Source of the DNA: Archangium sp.
Lineage (GTDB): Bacteria; Myxococcota; Myxococcia; Myxococcales; Myxococcaceae
Assembly (NCBI GenBank): GCA_016793585.1
Contig: JAEUJR010000662.1
Span: 1-6,581, forward strand
Length of the DNA stretch: 6,581 nucleotides
Direction of reading: 5' to 3'
Shown in pieces: positions 1 to 6,581 of this stretch (the first letter of the stretch is position 1; each line of letters opens with the position of its first letter). The notes under the pieces are model-generated. The model was not told where the DNA came from. It saw only the letters and a list, made by a program, of their open reading frames with translations, and made no database searches. The position numbers and the translations under genes were made by a program.

Positions 1-2634
1 CGGTTGGTGTTGCCCTGGGCCGGCAGCCCGCACACCGACGCATTCGTCGGGCAGGTCGCGCGCTTCTTCGAGAAGCGCTGGGAGTCGTTGCAGGGCGCCG
101 AGCTGGTGCCGGAGTCGTCGTCGAGCGAGCTGGGTGTTCAGATGAGAAGTGTGTTCGCCGCCGCGGCGACCCAGGGGCCGGCACACGGGCTTCGCGTCGT
201 CTCGTGTGCGTCGCCGCGTGACGAAGCGCGCGCCATCGCAGCGGGCGTGAAGCAGGCGCTCGAGCAGGGCACGCCTCCCGAGCGCGTCGCCATCGCGTTT
301 CGAGATCTCGCCGACGACACCGAGCTGTTGGTCGAGCACCTCGACGCCCTGGGCATTCCCGCGCGCGCGCGGCTCGGCATTCCCCTCGCGGCGAGCCCGA
401 TTGGGCGGCTCTCGTTGTCGCTGCTGACGCTGGCCGACGAGCGGTTTCCGGCCGATGCGGTCGCGAGCCTGCTCGAGAGCCGGTACGCGCGTGCGTTGTC
501 GAAGGGCATGCCGCCGTGTCGTGGTGCGTTCGCCGAGGCGGGCGTGCGCGACGACGTGATCGGCGAGAAAGACGGGCAGGGCGCGTGGACGGTTCGCCTC
601 GGCGCGCTGCGCGATCGTCGTGCCCGCGAGGCGGTCGAGCGGCGTGTGCTCACTGCCGACGTGCAGGCGCTCGAGACGTTGATTGGTGGCGTGAAGCGGG
701 TGTTGGCGCTGGGTCGCTCGATTCCGGCTCGCGGAACGGCGTCGTCGATGCTCGAGACGTGGTGGAAGGCCGTCGGCTCGCTCGGCATCGGTGAGGCGCT
801 CTCGGAGGTCGATCGCCCTGCCGTCGGTCATCTGCTCGAGGCGGAGATCGATCACGCGGTCGCCCGAGATCAGGCGTCGTTCGACGCGCTGAGCTCGCTG
901 GTGCGCTCGCTGCGCACGTCGCTCGAGAAGTCGGGGCTCGGCGCCGTGCAGCTGGAGCGTCGCGTCTTCGCGCGCTGGCTCGTGCTCGCGGCGGGGGAAG
1001 TGAACCTGCCGGCACGTGGGCCCCGGGCTGGCGCGGTGTGGCTCGTCGACGTGCGCGAGCTGCCCGGCAGCGCGTTCGACGAAGTGTTCCTCGGCGGGCT
1101 GCTCGACGGGCGGTTCCCCGGTCGGCCGAGTGCCGCGCCGCTGTTGTCCGAAGACGAGCGCGTCGAGGTGAACCTCGCGAGCTCGACGACGTTGTTCCGG
1201 CTCTCGGTGATGGACGACGGCGTCGCGCTGCCGTTGCGGCTCGCGGAGGATCGGCTGCTACTGCACCACGCGCTGCTGTTGGCGCCGGTGGTGACGGTGA
1301 GCTTCCCGAGAACCGACGCCCGTGGACGTGAAGCGCTGCGGTCTCCCTTCCTCGATGCGCTCGAGCGCGTGGTCGCGTTGCCGATCGAGCTGCGCGCCCA
1401 CCGGCCGGTGCCCCTGCTCGACGACGTGCAGTCGGCCGCCGAGCTGTCGGTTCGTGCGGCGCTCGAGATCTTCAGCCCACTCGAGACCAGACAGTCTCCC
1501 CGCGACCACCGCGCGCTGGCGTTGCAGCGCCTGACGGTGAACGACGCCTGGGCGAGCACCGCCCGAACGATGTCGGCGATCGAGATCGAGCGGCTCCGGT
1601 TCTTCTCGCACCCTGACGTGAAGCCCGGTCGGTTCTCGGGCGCGGTGCTCGACGAGCGTGTGCTCCCGAGGTTGCTGCCGTCGCTCGAGTGGGGCGCTGC
1701 TCGGCCCATCAGCGCGAGTCAGCTCGAGACCTGGTCGAAGTGTCACTTCCTCGGGCTCGGGCGACGGCTCTTGCGCCTCGAAGAAGACGAAACCGCTGGC
1801 GAGGAGATGGATCATCGGGCCCTCGGCGACCTGCTCCACTCGGCGCTGAAGCGGCTCATTCCCACCTTGCAGGCCCAGGGGCGCTGGCCGCCGTCGAAGC
1901 TGCAGCTCGAGCACGTGTCGAATCAGCTCGACGGCGCGCTCGCGGCGGCTGCAGAAGAGGTCGGGCGCACGATGCCGGTGGGCCACCATCTGCTCTTCGG
2001 CATCAGCGTCGATCGTGCGCGCCGTGAGCTGCTGCGGCTGGTGTTCGAGTCAGCCATCACGCCGATCGTCGGCGCGATTCCGAAGGCGTTCGAGAGCACG
2101 TTCGGCCGGCGCGATGCTCCCGAGTCGGTGCAGCAGGTGTCGATTCCGCCCGGGCTTCCCGACGAGCGCCCCATCTTCCTCACGGGCGCCATCGACCGGC
2201 TCGATCTCGCGCCGGGGCTGGTGGCCGTCATCGACTACAAGCTCTCGCGGCCCGGCACGCAGAAGGAGCGCCTCGACGGGCTGCTGCTCACCGACTTTCA
2301 ACTGCCGCTCTACCTGTTCGTCGCGCGCACCATGTACCCGGGCCGCAGCGTCGACGCGGCGTGGGTCGGCCTGCGAAAGAGCGAGTCGCTCGTGCTCTCG
2401 CGCGTGCTGCGCGACGCGGACTACTCGCTCGAAGACGTGCTGGCCGTCGACGTCGATCACCGCCGCCGCCTGGCCATGCAGGAGCTGCCGAACCTCGCCA
2501 ACTCGGTGCACACGTTGCAGCACTCGCTGCGCAGTGGAGACTTCAGCGCCCGGCCGCTCGACTGCGAGCACTGCCACCTGCGCAGCGTCTGCCGCATCTC
2601 GGCGCGCCGGTTGAGCGAGACGGAGGGCGACTGA
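1..2634 (+). CDS. addB: AddB-like helicase-nuclease subunit, inactive motor plus Fe-S PD-(D/E)XK nuclease (5' partial)
   Basis: The frame is open from base 1, so the gene starts upstream. Residues are numbered here from the codon at base 4, giving 876 residues; AddB proteins are usually about 1000-1170, so the N-terminal P-loop region is probably outside the window. Residues about 60-145 resemble the UvrD-like stretch with the pattern ASPRDEARAIAAGV and later LGIPARARLGIPLA. Residues 345-373 (VWLVDVREL, then GGLLDGRFPG) match the AddB motif V region. The motif VI equivalent (420-428, LHHALLLAP) lacks the T-R-A arginine finger, as expected for an inactive motor. The C-terminal nuclease shows C580, G608...H612, G728-x-I-D731-R, D744-Y-K746 and Q766...Y770, then C854-x2-C857-x5-C863. 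The four cysteines fit the known AddB 4Fe-4S staple. It should pair with the AddA encoded next to it and cut the strand opposite to the one AddA cuts during end resection. An unusual RecB-family nuclease name would also fit; family assignment is firm, exact ortholog less so. Confidence 0.88.
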   Translation, partial: RLVLPWAGSPHTDAFVGQVARFFEKRWESLQGAELVPESSSSELGVQMRSVFAAAATQGPAHGLRVVSCASPRDEARAIAAGVKQALEQGTPPERVAIAFRDLADDTELLVEHLDALGIPARARLGIPLAASPIGRLSLSLLTLADERFPADAVASLLESRYARALSKGMPPCRGAFAEAGVRDDVIGEKDGQGAWTVRLGALRDRRAREAVERRVLTADVQALETLIGGVKRVLALGRSIPARGTASSMLETWWKAVGSLGIGEALSEVDRPAVGHLLEAEIDHAVARDQASFDALSSLVRSLRTSLEKSGLGAVQLERRVFARWLVLAAGEVNLPARGPRAGAVWLVDVRELPGSAFDEVFLGGLLDGRFPGRPSAAPLLSEDERVEVNLASSTTLFRLSVMDDGVALPLRLAEDRLLLHHALLLAPVVTVSFPRTDARGREALRSPFLDALERVVALPIELRAHRPVPLLDDVQSAAELSVRAALEIFSPLETRQSPRDHRALALQRLTVNDAWASTARTMSAIEIERLRFFSHPDVKPGRFSGAVLDERVLPRLLPSLEWGAARPISASQLETWSKCHFLGLGRRLLRLEEDETAGEEMDHRALGDLLHSALKRLIPTLQAQGRWPPSKLQLEHVSNQLDGALAAAAEEVGRTMPVGHHLLFGISVDRARRELLRLVFESAITPIVGAIPKAFESTFGRRDAPESVQQVSIPPGLPDERPIFLTGAIDRLDLAPGLVAVIDYKLSRPGTQKERLDGLLLTDFQLPLYLFVARTMYPGRSVDAAWVGLRKSESLVLSRVLRDADYSLEDVLAVDVDHRRRLAMQELPNLANSVHTLQHSLRSGDFSARPLDCEHCHLRSVCRISARRLSETEGD
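2622..2627 (+). promoter_or_regulatory. Shine-Dalgarno of addA, inside the addB 3' end
   Basis: GGAGGG lies nine bases before the ATG at 2637 and within the last codons of addB. It decides the addA start: the next in-frame ATG (2670, residue 12) has no comparable purine stretch in front of it. With the addB stop ending at 2634, a ribosome terminating on addB would be next to the addA start, which suggests translational coupling and balanced subunit amounts. Confidence 0.75.
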
Positions 2635-2636
2635 CC

Positions 2637-5600
2637 ATGGCCGCCCGACGGAGCGCTCTGCAGAATCAGATGGGCTTCGACTTCGGCGTGCTGCCGGTGC
2701 CGAGGAACACGCCGCCGCCGCCGCCCCCTCCGCCACCCGACCAGGCGAGCCCGCTCGAGCGCGCGCTCCGCCTCGAGTCGAACCTGGCGCTCTTCGCCGG
2801 CGCAGGCGCTGGCAAGACCTACAGCCTCATCACGCTGTGTCTGCACGTGCTGGCTGGCGCGCGCGAAGGCCATGACCCCGTCTCGCCCGCGAACCTGTGC
2901 CTGCTGACCTTCACCGACAAGGCCGCCGCCGAGATGCGCCAGCGCCTGCGCGAGCGGCTCGATCGCCTCGCGACGGGCGGTGCGAAGGGTGAGCAGCGGG
3001 AGCTCGAGCTCGAGACCTCGTTCGCCGCGCTCGGCAAGCCGATGCCGCCGAAGAAGTTCTGGCGCGCCATTCGTGACGATCTCGGCGCCGCCAGCATCGG
3101 CACGTTCCACTCGGTGATGACGCAGGTGCTGCGGCGCGCCCCCGCGGGCACCGGCGTGAACCCCTCGTTCGAGCTGCTCGAAGATCGCGACGCGAAGCAG
3201 TTGTTCGCTGAGTCGGTCGAGCGGGTCGTGCTGGCTCGCCTCGAAGCAGGCGACGCCCTGGTGCGTGAGTTGGTGCGCGACTTCGGGTTCGGTGCCGACT
3301 CTCAGTGGGGCCTCGTCAGCGCGCTCGTTCGCGCCTCGGCGGCGATTCGGGAAGAGGGCACCCAGGTCGAGCTGATTCCGGTTCAGGATCAGGACGAAGC
3401 GAAGGAGGCGTTCCTCGCGACGATTCGTGGGCTGCGCGTGATGGCGACGTCGGTGCAGCGCACGCTCGACGTTCGAGACGCCTATCGCGCGCGCGTCGAC
3501 GAGATCTGCCGGCGGCTCGCGCAGGTGACGGTCGACACCTGGCCCGAACACCGCGACGCGCTCGACGAGGCGACGAAGAACTGGCGCAGGCAAGACGTGG
3601 TGATGCTGCGCGATTCGTTGCGCGGGAAGAGTGACGGCACTGGAAGCCCGGGCGCGTCGTGGATGGCGTGGCGCATGGCTCCGTACGACGCGACCGTTCG
3701 GGCGCTCGTGAAAGAGGCGATCGCGTCGTACGAGCAGGCCCTCGACGATCTCGGAGCGCTCGACTTCACGGCGCTGCTGGTTCGCACCCGCGATCTGCTG
3801 CGCTCGTCGGCCGAGGCGCGCCTTCAGGCCCAGCGCCGCTTCAAGGTCGTGCTGGTCGACGAGTTTCAGGACACCAACCGCGTGCAGCTCGAGCTCGTGT
3901 TGCTGCTCGCCGAGAAGCGGGAGGGCGCGCCCCGGCCGCTCTCGCTCGAGCTCGGTGAAGGCCCCAACGCCGAGACCATCGACGTGCCGCTCGAGCCGGC
4001 CGCGCTCGCCGTCGTGGGCGATCGCAAACAGGCCATCTACGACTTCCGCGGCGCCGACGTGGCGGTGTTCGAGCGCATGGCCCGCAGCATCGAGGCCAGC
4101 GGTGGGCAGCGGCAGTTTCTTCAGCAGTCGCGCCGTTCGACGAGCGACGTCGTCGAGCTCTGCAACAACCAGAGCCAGCGCTTCCTCGTGCGGGACGACC
4201 CCTCGCGCAGCAGCCTGTCGTTCGAGGTCGAGTTCGACGCCGAGACCGATGCCCTGTCGGCCGTGCGTGCGGTCTCTCCGCCAGGGCCCGCGCTGGTGCG
4301 GTTGTCGTTGCCGAAGGCGCTCGCCGAGGCGTCGAGTCAGCCGTCGGTCGAGGCGCTGCGTGACGCCGAAGCCGAAGCGATGGCGCGCGCGTTGGCGCAG
4401 ATGCTCGCAGACCCGAGAGCGCAGATCGTTCCACGAACGCCGAAGCACGCGCCTGCGCGAACCGTCATCGGCGGCGATGTCGCGGTGCTCTTCCAGCGCT
4501 TCACGCAGCTCGAGGTCTATCGGCAGGCGCTCGTGCGGCACGGCGTTCGCCACCGCATCGTTCGCGGGCGCGGCTTCTACGCGGCCCAGGAGGTCGTCGA
4601 CCTCGCGTCGTTGCTCCAGCTGATCGCCGACCCGTCGAACCTCATCGCGTTCGCGGCCGTGCTCCGCAGCCCGCTGGTGGGCCTCTCTGATTCGGCCGTG
4701 GTGTCACTCGCGCTCGACGGAGCGCAGGTCATCGGGCTCGATGCGCAGCAGGTGTTGCTGGGGCGGGGCGCCGACCTCTCGGCCTTCGACGAGGCCGAGC
4801 GTGCACGGTTCGAGAAGTTCCACACGACGTGGGTGACGCTGTTCCTCGAACGTGACCGGCTCGGGCTGCGGCAGCTGCTGCGCGTCGCGCTCGACGCCCT
4901 CTCGTACCGTGTGGCGGTGGCGGCCGGGCCCTTCGGCGAGCAGGCGCTGGCCAACCTCGACAAGCTGCTCGATCTCGCGGCGATGCGTCAGGCGCAGGGC
5001 GTTCCGGTCGCGCAGTTCGCGCGCGAGCTGCTCGAGCTCGCCGACACCGAGCCGCGTGAAGCGCAGGGCGACGTGCTCGACGACGCAGACGCCGAGGCGG
5101 TGACGTTGCTCACCGTGCACCAGGCGAAGGGCCTCGAGTGGCCGGTCGTGGTGATCCCCGAGCTCTTCGCCTCGTCGCCGCCTGGCGGAGAGCGCGTGCG
5201 GTTCGATCGCGACGTCGGGTTGGCGGTGGCTCCGCTCGCGAACGAGCCGGTGGGCAGCGCGCGATACCTGCAGTGCAAGGGCCTCAAGTCGAAACGTGAC
5301 GAGGCGCAGCGCCGGCGGTTGCTCTACGTGGCGCTCACCCGCGCGCGCGATCGGGTGGTGCTCGGGTTCCAGCCGACGAAGCCGCAGCGCAACACCTGGG
5401 CGGCGTGGCTCAAGTTCGACGACTTCTGGTGGCAGCAGTTCCACGATCGCGGCGCGGCCATCGAGGTCGACGTCGACGCGCTCCCGCCTGGGCGCCCGCC
5501 GCAACCTGCCGCGCAGGCCGACGACGCGACGATGCAGCAGACCGCGGCGCTCTTGCAGCGCGCGAAGCGAACCCTCACGCCCCCCGTTCGCGACGTCATG

Positions 5601-6380
5601 CTGCCCGTCACGCAGCTGCAAGACTTCGTGAGCTGCCCGCGTCGCTTTCATCTCGCCCACCAGGTCGGGCTGGCCGAGCGGCCCAGCTCCTTCGAGTGGC
5701 GGGAAGACGACGACGAGGCTCCGCCGGCGGGTGACGTTCGGGTGTTGGGCACCGCGACGCACAAGCTGCTCGAGCTGACACCGCTCGAGTGGGTCGGCCA
5801 GGGGGGCCTGCGGGAGCGGCTGACGTCGTTGCAGCGCACGAGTGGCCTGCCGACGGAGCGCGACGACGAGGTCGTCTCGTGGGCGCAGGCGTTCTGGAAG
5901 ACGTCGTACGGGCAACGGCTGCCCACCGCGCGACGCGTGCTGCGCGAGCTGCCGTTCGTGCTGCGGCTCTCTGACGGCGACTTCTCGCTTCACCTGCGCG
6001 GGCAGATCGACCTGCTCGTCATCGACGAGCGTGTCGAGGTCGTCGACTACAAGACGACGACGCCCTCGGAGGCGGGCCTGGCGCCGTACGCGTTTCAGCT
6101 TGGGTGCTATGCGCTCGCGGCGCGGCGCATCGTTCAGGTGCCTGGCGTCGAGGTGCGCGCCGGCATCTCGTACCTGCGGCATCACGACGTCGAGCCCCGG
6201 TTCCTCGACTCGTTGCCTGACGAGGGGCAGCTCGAGCGGGCGCTCGTCGGAGAAGCGAAGCGGTTGATCGCCGCCCAGAACGCTCGCCAGTGGCCGCTGC
6301 GCGAACGACCGACGTGCCTGAACCTGGGCTGCGGCTACGTGACGCGCTGCCATGGGCTCGAAGGCGCTGCGCCCGCGTGA
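2637..6380 (+). CDS. addA: AddA-like ATP-dependent helicase-nuclease subunit (UvrD/RecB family)
   Basis: This complete 1247-residue protein is the motor and one nuclease of an AddAB-type double-strand break resection enzyme, acting in the cytoplasm ahead of RecA. Start 2637 is chosen for its Shine-Dalgarno and 2-base spacing from addB. Helicase motifs in order: Walker A AGAGAGKT (54-61, K60); Ia TFTDKAAAEM (91-100); GTFHS (155-159); II VDEFQDT (407-413, D408/E409); III VVGDRKQAIYDFRG (459-472); IV QQSRRS (496-501); V LLTVHQAKGLEW (824-835); VI LLYVALTRARDR (895-906). All ATPase residues look intact. The nuclease domain shows C1000, G1038...H1042, G1122-x-I-D1125, D1137-Y-K1139 and Q1154...Y1158, so it should be active. 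Oddities: residues 11-16 look like a sliding-clamp peptide, 26-34 are nine prolines, motif IV lacks the usual aromatic, about 20-30 extra residues lie between motifs II and III (about 426-455), and C1227/C1232/C1238 with C1000 form a second Fe-S-like cysteine set. RecB or an AdnAB-type subunit are alternatives; the AddB-like partner and absence of recC/recD nearby favour AddA. Confidence 0.92.
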   Translation: MAARRSALQNQMGFDFGVLPVPRNTPPPPPPPPPDQASPLERALRLESNLALFAGAGAGKTYSLITLCLHVLAGAREGHDPVSPANLCLLTFTDKAAAEMRQRLRERLDRLATGGAKGEQRELELETSFAALGKPMPPKKFWRAIRDDLGAASIGTFHSVMTQVLRRAPAGTGVNPSFELLEDRDAKQLFAESVERVVLARLEAGDALVRELVRDFGFGADSQWGLVSALVRASAAIREEGTQVELIPVQDQDEAKEAFLATIRGLRVMATSVQRTLDVRDAYRARVDEICRRLAQVTVDTWPEHRDALDEATKNWRRQDVVMLRDSLRGKSDGTGSPGASWMAWRMAPYDATVRALVKEAIASYEQALDDLGALDFTALLVRTRDLLRSSAEARLQAQRRFKVVLVDEFQDTNRVQLELVLLLAEKREGAPRPLSLELGEGPNAETIDVPLEPAALAVVGDRKQAIYDFRGADVAVFERMARSIEASGGQRQFLQQSRRSTSDVVELCNNQSQRFLVRDDPSRSSLSFEVEFDAETDALSAVRAVSPPGPALVRLSLPKALAEASSQPSVEALRDAEAEAMARALAQMLADPRAQIVPRTPKHAPARTVIGGDVAVLFQRFTQLEVYRQALVRHGVRHRIVRGRGFYAAQEVVDLASLLQLIADPSNLIAFAAVLRSPLVGLSDSAVVSLALDGAQVIGLDAQQVLLGRGADLSAFDEAERARFEKFHTTWVTLFLERDRLGLRQLLRVALDALSYRVAVAAGPFGEQALANLDKLLDLAAMRQAQGVPVAQFARELLELADTEPREAQGDVLDDADAEAVTLLTVHQAKGLEWPVVVIPELFASSPPGGERVRFDRDVGLAVAPLANEPVGSARYLQCKGLKSKRDEAQRRRLLYVALTRARDRVVLGFQPTKPQRNTWAAWLKFDDFWWQQFHDRGAAIEVDVDALPPGRPPQPAAQADDATMQQTAALLQRAKRTLTPPVRDVMLPVTQLQDFVSCPRRFHLAHQVGLAERPSSFEWREDDDEAPPAGDVRVLGTATHKLLELTPLEWVGQGGLRERLTSLQRTSGLPTERDDEVVSWAQAFWKTSYGQRLPTARRVLRELPFVLRLSDGDFSLHLRGQIDLLVIDERVEVVDYKTTTPSEAGLAPYAFQLGCYALAARRIVQVPGVEVRAGISYLRHHDVEPRFLDSLPDEGQLERALVGEAKRLIAAQNARQWPLRERPTCLNLGCGYVTRCHGLEGAAPA
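2667..2738 (+). other. N-terminal clamp-like peptide and polyproline tether of AddA
   Basis: Codons 11-16 of addA read QMGFDF, close to the hexapeptide form (Q-L-x-L-x-F) of bacterial beta-clamp binding motifs, with M and F in the two hydrophobic positions. After a short linker, codons 26-34 (2712-2738) encode nine prolines in a row using mixed CCG/CCC/CCT/CCA codons. The whole segment precedes the Q-motif/Walker A region and is probably disordered. The clamp reading is an inference; the proline run is directly visible and would be expected to need elongation factor P for smooth translation. Confidence 0.4.
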
Positions 6381-6476
6381 AGTCCTTCGAGACACCGCAC
6401 GTGAGGCAGGTCATGCAACGTCGGCGTAACGGGAATTCGACGCGCGCCCGGGGCGCGGTGGGCTATGAGTCGGCCC
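6381..6476. other. addA-purA intergenic region
   Basis: This 96-base gap separates addA from purA on the same strand (84 bases if purA begins at 6465). It is somewhat less GC-rich in its first half than the genes. I see no clear -35/-10 pair and no hairpin followed by a T-run. The gap is long enough to hold a purA promoter, so purA may be transcribed separately, but read-through from addA cannot be excluded. Confidence 0.6.
6443..6457. repeat. Short GC-only palindrome upstream of purA
   Basis: CGCGCCC and its reverse complement GGGCGCG flank a single G. As RNA it would fold into a stem of about five pairs with a five-base loop. No T-run follows, so it does not look like an intrinsic terminator. 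It sits 19 bases before the ATG at 6477, near the ribosome binding region, and could be a chance palindrome in GC-rich DNA or an operator-like site. Confidence 0.35.
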
Positions 6477-6581
6477 ATGCCGAACGTCGTCGTCGTGGGA
6501 GCGCAGTGGGGTGACGAGGGCAAGGGCAAGGTCGTCGACCTGCTCACCGAACACGCCCAGGTCGTCGTCCGATTTCAAGGT
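6477..6581 (+). CDS. purA: Adenylosuccinate synthetase, N-terminal part (3' partial)
   Basis: PurA joins IMP and aspartate using GTP to make adenylosuccinate, the first step from IMP to AMP, in the cytoplasm. The 35 visible codons give the family's N-terminus: a hydrophobic strand (NVVVVG, 3-8) followed by [10 protein letters not shown] (9-18), the glycine-rich loop with catalytic Asp13 and Lys16, then VVDLLTE and VVVRFQG, which normally leads into GGHNAGHT just beyond the window edge. The full protein is usually about 430 residues, so most is missing. Start 6477 gives the usual family N-terminal length; an in-frame ATG at 6465 would add M-S-R-P. A GGTGGG run at 6457-6462 is 14 bases from the 6477 start and 2 from the 6465 start, so neither spacing is ideal. 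Same strand as addA but 96 bases away, and no functional tie is apparent. Confidence 0.95.
   Translation, partial: MPNVVVVGAQWGDEGKGKVVDLLTEHAQVVVRFQG

Noticed and set aside
2217..2224. GCTGGTGG, identical to the E. coli Chi octamer, also at 4673-4680
   Set aside because: Both fall in common Leu-Val codon contexts in GC-rich genes, and E. coli Chi belongs to RecBCD. AddAB enzymes use other, lineage-specific sequences, so two hits carry no weight.
2361..2636. In-frame extension of addA upstream to 2361
   Set aside because: It overlaps the conserved Fe-S nuclease end of addB in another frame, its translation is Arg/Ala-rich low-complexity, and the start at 2637 has a good ribosome site.
2457..4553. 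Long open frame of 698 codons on the - strand, and a similar one of 563 codons at 4704-6395
   Set aside because: Both lie opposite addA, which has complete helicase and nuclease motifs. Their translations are Arg/Leu/His/Gln-rich with no recognisable domain, as expected for antisense frames in GC-rich coding DNA.
5466..5477. GTCGACGTCGAC perfect palindrome inside addA
   Set aside because: It encodes the Val-Asp-Val-Asp stretch with the gene's preferred codons, and similar Val-Asp codon palindromes recur elsewhere in both genes.
6398..6403. CACGTG hexamer in the intergenic gap
   Set aside because: A single six-base palindrome is expected by chance and has no supporting partner site.
6405..6420. 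Sigma-54-like GG...GC element upstream of purA
   Set aside because: The spacing between the GG and GC is 8 bases where the consensus needs 10, and a housekeeping purA would not be expected to use it.
6443..6457. Intrinsic terminator after addA
   Set aside because: The hairpin is short and no T-run follows it.

Overview
The window is GC-rich, densely coding bacterial chromosome, with every supported gene on the + strand. The strong C/G third-position bias, the abundance of CTC/GAG/GTC/GCG codons and the gene content suggest a high-GC proteobacterium-like or myxobacterial (Myxococcota) genome. That placement is an inference from style, not from a marker gene.

Layout: positions 1-2634 hold the 3' part of an AddB-like subunit (inactivated UvrD-type motor plus iron-sulfur PD-(D/E)XK nuclease); its start lies upstream of the window. 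Two bases after its stop, 2637-6380 encodes a complete 1247-residue AddA-like subunit (active-looking UvrD/RecB superfamily 1A helicase plus a second PD-(D/E)XK nuclease). After a 96-base gap, 6477-6581 holds the first 35 codons of purA (adenylosuccinate synthetase), which runs off the right edge.

How the genes work together: AddB and AddA are expected to form the heterodimeric ATP-dependent helicase-nuclease that resects double-strand DNA ends and prepares 3' single strands for RecA. Gene order addB-addA, the 2-base junction and a Shine-Dalgarno sequence inside the end of addB point to one co-translated unit. PurA is a purine biosynthesis enzyme with no functional link to the pair.

This is mostly a recognisable housekeeping repair locus, and I see no new defence or mobile system. 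The points worth a second look are inside the AddAB pair: a second four-cysteine set in the AddA nuclease domain, which would mean two iron-sulfur clusters in the complex; a clamp-binding-like peptide followed by nine consecutive prolines at the AddA N-terminus; and a replaced aromatic residue in AddA helicase motif IV. No RNA genes, CRISPR arrays, insertion sequences or convincing terminators were found.
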